Assembly: GCF_900109355.1 (NCBI RefSeq)
Contig: NZ_FOBF01000023.1
Coordinates: 100,445-164,444, forward strand
Length of the DNA stretch: 64,000 nt
Source: Nonomuraea pusilla
GTDB taxonomy: Bacteria > Actinomycetota > Actinomycetes > Streptosporangiales > Streptosporangiaceae
Direction of reading: 5' to 3'
The notes beneath the pieces are model-generated. The model worked only from the letters and a program-made list of their open reading frames with translations. It was not told where the DNA came from and ran no database searches. Of the stretch, positions 1-6,945 are shown piece by piece. Both the position numbers and the translations under genes were made by a program. How positions within the stretch are numbered: position 1 is the first letter of the stretch; every line of letters starts with the position of its first letter.

Positions 1-560
1 TTGGGCTTTCCCACATCTCCTTCGGCGTACAGGAGCTGGCGGGTCAGGTTCGACTCTTCGACGCTGTCGAAGTCCGCGACCCTCAGCGCCCCGATGCCGC
101 TCGACACCAGGCCCGCCGCGACGGCCGATCCGGTACCGCCCACGCCGAGCAGGCTCACCTTGGCGTCCTTGATCCTGGACTGGATCTCATGGGGTGACGT
201 ACGCGGGGACGTGTCGATCCAGCTGAAGAAATGGCGCGCCGATTCGTGACGAGCGACCTCTCGTTCCGTGAGATTCGCCGGCGTCGGCGCTCCGGCGTCC
301 TCGACGAAGCCGCTCTCGACGAGGTCATCGATGACACCGCGCACACTGTCGTCGTCGACATCGGGATGGGTCTTCGCGAAGTCGGCGCAGATCTGGTCGA
401 CGGTCCGGGTGCCGTCCATGAGGGCCAGAATTCTGGCGATGCTGCCGTCTGCGTCGTCGGCTATCTCGGACGCCACTCCGAATTGCGAAAGGCCGATGAC
501 AATACGGTTCCCTGGCAGCAAGAACGGTTGGTGAACACGCTTCACCCTGGGAATACGCAC
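1..560 (-). CDS. PqqD-like/ThiF (E1-like) adenylating enzyme, cut by window edge
   Basis: Only the first ~186 codons are visible; the gene continues past the left edge. Residues ~10-90 look like a PqqD-like winged-helix peptide-binding domain. From ~133 the ThiF/E1 Rossmann fold begins: nucleotide loop GVGGTG at 139-144, acidic strand VADFDS at 161-166, and NLTRQLLY with the conserved arginine near 174. Enzymes of this family (ThiF, MccB) adenylate the C-terminal carboxylate of a small protein or peptide. The GTG start at 558-560 was chosen because GGGGGAG lies about 10 bases upstream. It sits just downstream of a tiny peptide gene (636-719), separated by a hairpin, the same layout as the plus-strand copy at 9930-11155. 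The likely role, modification of that peptide, is inference. Confidence 0.82.
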   Translation of the reverse strand, partial: MRIPRVKRVHQPFLLPGNRIVIGLSQFGVASEIADDADGSIARILALMDGTRTVDQICADFAKTHPDVDDDSVRGVIDDLVESGFVEDAGAPTPANLTEREVARHESARHFFSWIDTSPRTSPHEIQSRIKDAKVSLLGVGGTGSAVAAGLVSSGIGALRVADFDSVEESNLTRQLLYAEGDVGKP

Positions 561-590
561 TCCGCCGTCTCTCCCCCGCAGATTTACAAG

Positions 591-623
591 CGGAACCGGC
601 CGGACGACGGCCGACCGGTTCCG
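591..623 (-). terminator. Hairpin between peptide gene and ThiF-like gene
   Basis: CGGAACCGG at one side pairs with CCGGTTCCG at the other, with further partial pairing inside, giving a strong GC-rich stem between the peptide stop (636) and the ThiF-like start (560). There is no U-run, so it is better read as a partial terminator or mRNA-stability element that would keep the peptide transcript more abundant than the enzyme message. The right-hand module has a hairpin in the same position. Confidence 0.6.
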
Positions 624-635
624 AATACATGTGGA

Positions 636-719
636 TCAGCCGCTGGATCCGCCACGGTTGATGGTGGTCTCGATCTTCTCGAGCTTCCTGATCTTGACCT
701 CGAGCTTCTTCTTCTTCAT
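636..719 (-). CDS. Putative RiPP-like precursor peptide, 27 aa
   Basis: A 27-residue Lys-rich peptide starting MKKKK, followed by KLEVKIRKLEKIETT and ending INRGGSSG. GAGGAG lies about 7 bases before the ATG. It precedes a ThiF-like enzyme gene on the same strand with a hairpin between. Its middle matches the second small peptide in this window (9930-9986): K-[LI]-E-V, then R-K-[LV]-E-x-[IV]-x-x-T. Two sequence-related micro-ORFs in front of two related enzymes are hard to explain by chance. I infer that it is the substrate, with the charged half acting as leader and the C-terminal tail as core. There is no Cys; Thr and Ser cluster at the end. A weak promoter candidate on this strand is TTGACG at 856-861. 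Confidence 0.72.
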   Translation of the reverse strand: MKKKKLEVKIRKLEKIETTINRGGSSG

Positions 720-1005
720 GGACAGCTCCTCGCTCTCCTGCGCCCCCGGGCCTGGCCGAGGAGGCGCCCCGAAACGACCAGCGAAGGGCGGCTGACCGCG
801 GACGGCTGACTCGCCCCTCATCGCGATCAAGAGCCTGACAGGAATAAAGCGGGACCGTCAAGGTCATTCACCACGAACTAAACCCAAATCCCCACGCCGT
901 GGCCGCCGAGAACGTGCCGCCGCCCGGTCGCGCTGCTGGGCCACCCCTGCCCCCGTGGTTGTTCGAATAGCCGTCATCCTTGCGAGCAGCTCTGGAGAGG
1001 GCGAG

Positions 1006-2049
1006 ATGAAGACAACACTGGGTGTGTCAGCTGTCGGTTCGCTGGTCTCCGGACTCGTGGCCGCACCGGCCGCGGGGGCGCCCAGCACGGAGATCTACCC
1101 TCTGGCATCTGCGGCGACAGCCGCCGAAGTGGCCGCCTTCTGGCTCGGCGACGGCGGCGCCAACCTGACGAACGCCACGCCGTACGACGTCCAGACCGTC
1201 GTCGAGAAGGTCTTTCCGGGCGGGGGAGGCGGCCCCGACGCCAAACCCGGCATGGTCGAGCCGCTGCTCCCGCCCGGCTCCGCCACGGGGAACGACAAGG
1301 TGCCCGCCGCCTCAGGCAAGGTGTTCTTCGTCGGCGCCGACGGCCGGCCGCACTGGTGCACCGGCACCTCCGTGCAGTCGCCATACCGCAACCTCGTGGC
1401 GACCGCGGGCCACTGCGCGTACGACACCCAGCGCCTCACCGCTCTCGACAAGTGGGTCTTCGTTCCCGGATCCTCCGCCGGCACCGCCCCAGCGGGCCTC
1501 TACGTCGGCAAGCAGGCCTTCACCCACTACGACTTCACGATGTACGACGACTACGACCGCGACTACTCCTTCATCAACGTCTACAACGGCGTCACCGCAT
1601 CTCCCGCAGGTGAGTTGACCGACTCCGGCAGGCTGGGCGACAACGTCGGCGGACAAGGCCTGGCCTGGAACCAGCCACTCGACTCCTCGACCGACGTCTT
1701 CGGCTACCCGGCCGGCCCCAACCCTGACGGCACGCGGCCTTACACGGGTGAGACCCTCGAAACGTCCAAGGGCCGTACGACCGCCGCGAAGGTCCCGAGT
1801 TTGGGGGCCGAGGAGCTGGTCGCCGTCGATTCCCCGTTCACCGGCGAAGGCTCCCTCGGCTCCTCCTGGTTGCTGCGCTACGACAAGAGCAGCCGCGTGG
1901 GCTACCTCAACGCCCTCACCATCAGCGTCGCCGACACCGACGGCGACCTGCGCCATGACAAGAGCTTCTCCCCGTACTTCGACGGAGAACTGTCCGGCAT
2001 CTACGACGCCGCCGCCACCCAGTGGACCGGCTCCATCCTGCCTGCCTGA
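1006..2049 (+). CDS. Secreted trypsin-like serine peptidase homologue, catalytic Ser apparently replaced
   Basis: 347 aa. A signal-like N-terminus (GSLVSGLVAAPAAGAP) is followed by a chymotrypsin/trypsin-type fold. The histidine box is TAGHCAYD (His136) and the aspartate is in DRDYSF (Asp186). Where relatives have GxSGGPW, this protein has GSLGSSW (residues 282-288), so the nucleophile position is Leu284. Either it is a non-catalytic binder or the nucleophile has moved to a flanking Ser. The ATG at 1006 has GGAGAGGGCGAG just upstream. It is divergent from the left peptide/ThiF module, so a role in binding or trimming a secreted peptide is possible but speculative. Confidence 0.85.
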   Translation: MKTTLGVSAVGSLVSGLVAAPAAGAPSTEIYPLASAATAAEVAAFWLGDGGANLTNATPYDVQTVVEKVFPGGGGGPDAKPGMVEPLLPPGSATGNDKVPAASGKVFFVGADGRPHWCTGTSVQSPYRNLVATAGHCAYDTQRLTALDKWVFVPGSSAGTAPAGLYVGKQAFTHYDFTMYDDYDRDYSFINVYNGVTASPAGELTDSGRLGDNVGGQGLAWNQPLDSSTDVFGYPAGPNPDGTRPYTGETLETSKGRTTAAKVPSLGAEELVAVDSPFTGEGSLGSSWLLRYDKSSRVGYLNALTISVADTDGDLRHDKSFSPYFDGELSGIYDAAATQWTGSILPA

Positions 2050-2100
2050 CCAGAACCGCCACCAGGCCCCGCGGGCCGTCCCCGTACGCCGCATCAGGGT

Positions 2101-4671
2101 TCAGAGCAGGGCCAGCAGGGAGCGGGCGTTGGCGGTGCCCTGGCGGTCGCCGGTCTCCTCGAAGATCTGCAGCGCCGCCCGGGCCAGCTCGCCCGAGCGT
2201 TCGGTCGCGCCCTCCGCCCGGTTGACCTTCGCCAGGGTCAGCAGGGCATGGGCGTCGAGCAGCCGGTCGCCGAGCCGGACGGCGATGCCCCTGGCCTGCT
2301 CGGCGGCGGCGCGCGCGTCCGGCTTCGCGCCCTGTGCCAGGTGTACCGCCGACAGTTCGAGCAGCGTGTCGGCCTGCCGGTGCCGGTCGCCGAGTTCGGC
2401 GAGGCGGCCGACGGCGGACAGCAGCCGGTCGGCGGCCTCGTCCAGGCGGCCCGCGCGGCGCAGCATGACGCCGAGCACCTGCTCGGCCTCGGCGGCGTCG
2501 CGCTGGTTCTCCGCTCCCTCCACGCAGGCCAGCAGCGCCCGCTCCGCCTCCTCCAGGCGGCCCAGTTCCAGGTGGACGCGGCCGAGCCGGCGGGTGGCGT
2601 GCGCGACCTCGCGGGCGCGTCCGCGGCTCCGGAACATCTCCAGCGCCGGCCGAAGCCGCGTCTCCGCCCCCTGCCAGTCCCGCTCGGCCAGGTGCAGGTC
2701 GCCCTGGTCCAGCAGGATGAGCGCCTCGCCCAGGCCGTCGCCCGACCGCCGCGCCGCCTCCATGGCGGGGCCGGCGACGGTCCGCCAGTCGTCCAGGAAC
2801 CGGTGTCGCTCCAGGTAGGGCGCCAGCAGGTGTGCCAGCCGCCAGCAGGCGCCGTCCAGCCGGGCGGCGCTCAGGTCGGCGACCAGGCTCACCAGGAACG
2901 CCCGCTCGGCCGCCAGCCACTCGACCGACTCCCTGATGTCCCTGGTCGCGACGGCCGTGGCCGGGTCTCCCGACACCAGCGGGAACCGCGACGCCTGCAC
3001 GCGCGACAGCGCCAGGTCCGCCAGCTTCGCGAGTGCCCCCGGCGCCGGCTGCTCGCGCGCGAACAGCCGGGTCAGGTCGTGCAGCCGGTAGCGCATCTGC
3101 CCGGCCACGTCCACGCCGTGGGTCTCCAGCAGCCCCGCGTCGACCAGCGTCTCCGCCTGCCCGCCGAGCAGCTCTGTCACCCAGTCGGCGAAGTCAGGGG
3201 CGGACAGCGCGCCCAGCCCGCGTAACGTCAGCCTCGCCGCCTCCGGCAGCCCGTCGAACCCGATCGCGAACACGCTGCGCACCGTCAGGTCGCCCGCGTG
3301 CAGCCGGTCGAGCCGCTGGTGCTCGTCCTCCAGCAGACCCACCAGATAGTCGGCGGTCCACTCGGGGCGGGCCGCCAGCCGGGAACCCGCGATGCGCAGG
3401 GCGATCGGCAGGCCGCCGCAGAAGCGGGCGAGCCGCCGCAGGGCGCCGTCCGCCGCCCGGCCCGAGCTCTTGACGAGCAGCTCCAGGGCTTCCCCTTCGT
3501 CCAGCACGCCCACCGGCAGCCGCCGCGCGGCGGGCAGGCCGCCCAGCGGGGAGCGGCTGGTGACGACGGTGGGGCACGAGGTCAGCAGCGGCCGTACCTG
3601 CGCCTCCCCGGCGGCGTTGTCGAGCACCACCAGGAGCTCGCGGTTGGCGGTGTAGGCGCGGAACAGCCGCTCGCGCTGCTCCGGCGCGGCCGGGATCGCC
3701 TGGGCCGGGCAGCCGAGCCAGCGCAGGAAGTCCTCCAGCACGGCGGTGGGGGCGGTGGTCTCGCGCAGGTCGGCGTACAGGATGCCGTCGGGGAAGTCGG
3801 GTCGCCGCCGCCACGCCGCGTGCACGGCCAGCGCGGACTTGCCCGCCCCCGCCTGCCCGTGCACCACGACGAGGCCGCCGGTCACCTGCTTCAGCAGCTC
3901 GGCCCGGCCGGTGAAGTCGGCCACGTCGGGCGGCAGCAGCACCGGCGGCCCGGCCGAGACGTGCAGCGAGGCGTCGTCGTGCAGCATGCGGTGGTAGAGC
4001 AGTTGCAGCTCAGGGTCCGGCTCGATGGCGTGGCCGCCGTCGAGCTGGTCGCGCAGCACCGCGTACGCGGCCAGCGCGTCCACCCGGCGCCCACTGCGGT
4101 AGAGCGCCAGCATGTACTGGCCGCGGAACCGCTGCCACGTCGGGTGCTGCCGGGTCAGCCGGCGCAGCTCGGGCAGCAGCTCGCGATGGCGCCCGGCGTC
4201 CAGGTCGGCCTGCACCCGGCGCTCCAGCGCCAGCAGCCGCAGTTCCTCCAGCTCCTCTCGCAACTGCCGGGTCTCCACCCACCGCTCGCCCTCGGGGTCC
4301 ACGTCGTCCAGCACCTGGCCGCGCCACAGCGCCAGCGCCTCCTGGTACGCGCCCCGGTCCACCAGCAGCCGGAACCGATCGACGTCGAGCTGCCCGTCGC
4401 CGAGGTTCAGCAGGTACGCGCCGGACACGGTGATGATCGTCCCCTGACCGATGAGCCGCCGGAGCTGCCCCACGTACCCGCGGACGAGGGAGTCGGACCG
4501 GTCGCCGTCCTCCTGCGGCCACAGCAGCCTGCGCAGCCGCTCGGCCGTCAGCGGCCGGCCCGCGTTGAGCAGGAACATCGCGAGCAGATCGCGATGCTTG
4601 CGCACGGTCGGGGTGCAGTCCTTGCCGTCGGTGTCGCGGACCTCCAGCGGGCCCATGATGCGGAACTCCAC
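2101..4671 (-). CDS. AfsR/SARP-family transcriptional regulator with NB-ARC and TPR domains
   Basis: 856 aa. Order of domains: N-terminal OmpR-like winged helix (MEFRIMGPLEV, with LLAMFLLNAGRPLTAERL), bacterial transcriptional activator domain (~90-240, FRLLVDRGAYQEALALWRG), NB-ARC ATPase with P-loop GQAGAGKSAL (~275) and VVLDN Walker B, then C-terminal TPR-like helices. SARP proteins activate natural-product and peptide-biosynthesis operons by binding direct repeats near the -35 region. The GTG start (4669-4671) follows GGGAGGAG. It is the third gene of a likely minus-strand transcription unit (9819 to 2101) with a second SARP and a Ser/Thr kinase, the intergenic gaps being about 75-80 bases. 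Confidence 0.9.
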   Translation of the reverse strand: MEFRIMGPLEVRDTDGKDCTPTVRKHRDLLAMFLLNAGRPLTAERLRRLLWPQEDGDRSDSLVRGYVGQLRRLIGQGTIITVSGAYLLNLGDGQLDVDRFRLLVDRGAYQEALALWRGQVLDDVDPEGERWVETRQLREELEELRLLALERRVQADLDAGRHRELLPELRRLTRQHPTWQRFRGQYMLALYRSGRRVDALAAYAVLRDQLDGGHAIEPDPELQLLYHRMLHDDASLHVSAGPPVLLPPDVADFTGRAELLKQVTGGLVVVHGQAGAGKSALAVHAAWRRRPDFPDGILYADLRETTAPTAVLEDFLRWLGCPAQAIPAAPEQRERLFRAYTANRELLVVLDNAAGEAQVRPLLTSCPTVVTSRSPLGGLPAARRLPVGVLDEGEALELLVKSSGRAADGALRRLARFCGGLPIALRIAGSRLAARPEWTADYLVGLLEDEHQRLDRLHAGDLTVRSVFAIGFDGLPEAARLTLRGLGALSAPDFADWVTELLGGQAETLVDAGLLETHGVDVAGQMRYRLHDLTRLFAREQPAPGALAKLADLALSRVQASRFPLVSGDPATAVATRDIRESVEWLAAERAFLVSLVADLSAARLDGACWRLAHLLAPYLERHRFLDDWRTVAGPAMEAARRSGDGLGEALILLDQGDLHLAERDWQGAETRLRPALEMFRSRGRAREVAHATRRLGRVHLELGRLEEAERALLACVEGAENQRDAAEAEQVLGVMLRRAGRLDEAADRLLSAVGRLAELGDRHRQADTLLELSAVHLAQGAKPDARAAAEQARGIAVRLGDRLLDAHALLTLAKVNRAEGATERSGELARAALQIFEETGDRQGTANARSLLALL

Positions 4672-4749
4672 CGCTCCTCCCTATCAGGAAGTCCGCTGCC
4701 CGCACAGACGAAGGGATTCGAGGACGGTGTCATGCCTCATGGGGAAACA

Positions 4750-6870
4750 TCAGCGCAACGGCGGGTTGGCCAATTTCGCCCGTTCGAGGGCCAGTTCGGG
4801 CCACCACTCGCCCGCCTCCGGCGCCACGACGCCGCGCTCCGGGTCCTTCTCGCCGTCGGTGCCGCGCCGGCACCGTCCTCCGGACGTGCCCGCCCGCGCG
4901 ATCCACAGGTAGGCGTCCACCAGTTCCTCGCCCGTCGCCGTGGTCGGCCGGTCGCCGACGCCCCTGCCCGGCGGGTTGCACCAGGTCTGCGGGTCGGAGT
5001 AGTGCTTGGCCGGAACCCAGGAGCCCCGGCCGTTCCTGCCGGTGTCGACGACGAAGTGCGGCATGGTGGCCGGGTCCGCTTTCGCGTCCACGGGGCAGCC
5101 CTTGCGGCCGGTGGCGAGCCGGACGGCGATGCAGGCCGACAGCTTCTTGCCGTACGCGACCGCCTTCTCGGTGGGCTGGAAGCCGGCCGTGTTGACGAAG
5201 AAGCCGTCCGCCCGGACGACGCCCGCGCCGATCAGGCGGTCGGCCATGAGCTCGGTGCCCGGCCAGAGGTCCTGGCTGCCGTCGAGGTAGACGGCGGTGT
5301 TCGGGTGGGCCTTGAGTGTCTGGACGGCCAGGCTCAGGTCCTTGTAGCGCTGATCAGGGGAGCCCTGGGGGTCGCAGTCCGGCTCGCCGGGCATCTTGGC
5401 CAGGCTGCCGGGCTCCAGGATGACGGCTGCCGGTGTGTCGCCGATCTGGGCGGCTATGCCGTTGATCCAGTCGTGGTAGGCGGCGAGGTCGGCGGCGGCG
5501 GCCGGGCGGCATTCGCTGCCCGGCAGGTAGTTGATCAGGAACACGGGCACGGCGTTCCGCTGCTCGGCGCCTGTGACGGCGCTGTCCACCTTGGCGCGGA
5601 CCTCGGTCGTGCCGAGGCGGATGGCGTAGGGGACGGCGGCGAGTTTCGTCATGAGCTCGGCGTCCCTCGGCCGGTCCTCGGCCCAGAGCCGCGCCTGGCG
5701 GCTGGCCGCCGGCTCGGGCGGGGCGTAGAACCTGACGTCCTGCCCGGCCCGCAGGGGGTTCCGCGCGGCGGTGGATCGAGAGGCCGCCGGCGACGCGGAG
5801 GTGCCGTTGGCCGCGGGATCCCGGACGTCGGGGGACTTCTGCCCCTGCCACGCGAACGCCGCCGCCACCCCGGCCGCCGCGACGGCCACGGCCGCCGCCC
5901 CGGCCACCCACCTGCGCGGCCCGCCGACGCCCCGGCCGCGCCCACCCGCCACCGGGTCCGTCTCCTCGTCCACGACGCGCGCCGCCTGCGCCGACGATGT
6001 TCCAGGGGACCCGTGTGGCTGCACCGGGACGACCCGATCGGCGGCCTCACTGGCGGGAACGTCGGGCAACGGGACGGACGTGCTGAGGTGGTCGAGGATG
6101 TCCTGGGCGGTGGGGCGGTCGGCGGGCTTCTTGCGCAGGGCGGCCTCGACCAGGTCGTGCAACTGGCCGGAGAGCCCGTGCAGGGCAGGGGGCTCGTTGA
6201 CGATGCGGAGGAGGATCGTGGGCACCGAGCCGGAACCGAAGGGCGACGCCCCGGTCGCGGCGAAGGCCACGGTGGAGCCCCACGAGAAGATGTCGGACGC
6301 GGGACCCACCCGCGAACCCGAGACCTGCTCCGGAGACATGTACGCCGGAGTCCCCACGATCGCGCTGCTCATCTCCGCGTCGGCGAGGCGCGCGATGCCG
6401 AAGTCGATGACCTTGGGCCCCACCTGGGACAGCAGCACGTTGGCCGGTTTGAGGTCGCGGTGCACCACCCCTGCCCCGTGGATGGCCCGCAGCGCCACCG
6501 CCATGGACGCCGCCAGCCCGTCCAGCGCCGAGCCCTTCAGCGGCCCCGACCCGCGCACGACGTCCTCGAGGTTCGGCCCCTCCACGTACTCGGTGACCAG
6601 GTAGGCCGTCTCGCCCTCGACGTCGGCGTCCAGCACCGGGGCCGTGCAGAAGCGGGCGACGCGCCGGGCGGCGGCGACCTCGCGGGCGAAGCGGCGGCGG
6701 AAGTCGGCGTCCGCGCTCATCCTGTGGTGGATGAGCTTGACGGCCACCCGCGTGCCGTCCGGCGCCTGACCCAGGTAGACGACGCCCATCCCGCCCTCGC
6801 CCAGCCGGGCCAGCAGGACGTACGGCCCGGCCAGGCGTGGATCCCCGTCGCGCAACGCCTCCAAGGTCAT
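4750..6870 (-). CDS. Membrane Ser/Thr protein kinase fused to an extracellular GH6-like domain
   Basis: 706 aa. Residues ~15-265 are a Hanks-type kinase: GEGGMG loop, Lys45 in VAVKLI, HRDLKPAN at 137-144, DFG at 156-158, and YMSPEQ. A Pro/Ala-rich juxtamembrane stretch leads to one membrane helix at ~321-341. Residues ~371-706 resemble glycoside hydrolase family 6 (NPLRAGQDVRFY, LKAHPNTAVYLD, VDTGRNG, WCNPPGRG, VDAYLW). Two acidic positions typical of active GH6 are altered: the RDC motif is SEC (Glu453) and LEPD is LEPG (Gly488); VDTGRNG keeps Asp609. It therefore looks like a carbohydrate-sensing ectodomain rather than a cellulase (inference). It lies between two SARP genes, which such kinases can phosphorylate. 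Confidence 0.88.
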   Translation of the reverse strand: MTLEALRDGDPRLAGPYVLLARLGEGGMGVVYLGQAPDGTRVAVKLIHHRMSADADFRRRFAREVAAARRVARFCTAPVLDADVEGETAYLVTEYVEGPNLEDVVRGSGPLKGSALDGLAASMAVALRAIHGAGVVHRDLKPANVLLSQVGPKVIDFGIARLADAEMSSAIVGTPAYMSPEQVSGSRVGPASDIFSWGSTVAFAATGASPFGSGSVPTILLRIVNEPPALHGLSGQLHDLVEAALRKKPADRPTAQDILDHLSTSVPLPDVPASEAADRVVPVQPHGSPGTSSAQAARVVDEETDPVAGGRGRGVGGPRRWVAGAAAVAVAAAGVAAAFAWQGQKSPDVRDPAANGTSASPAASRSTAARNPLRAGQDVRFYAPPEPAASRQARLWAEDRPRDAELMTKLAAVPYAIRLGTTEVRAKVDSAVTGAEQRNAVPVFLINYLPGSECRPAAAADLAAYHDWINGIAAQIGDTPAAVILEPGSLAKMPGEPDCDPQGSPDQRYKDLSLAVQTLKAHPNTAVYLDGSQDLWPGTELMADRLIGAGVVRADGFFVNTAGFQPTEKAVAYGKKLSACIAVRLATGRKGCPVDAKADPATMPHFVVDTGRNGRGSWVPAKHYSDPQTWCNPPGRGVGDRPTTATGEELVDAYLWIARAGTSGGRCRRGTDGEKDPERGVVAPEAGEWWPELALERAKLANPPLR

Positions 6871-6945
6871 AGATGCTCAGGTTAGCCCGCGGCCGTTGGG
6901 CCTTCCAGACCTCGCGCTCCGGCCCCGCTGCCCCACCCGGGCCGG

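Noticed and set aside
3298..6885. Very long plus-strand open frame of about 1195 codons opposite the SARP and kinase genes
   Set aside because: It is antisense to well-supported genes. Its composition is the Gln/Arg/Pro/Gly mix typical of a mirrored high-GC frame, and no domain is recognisable.
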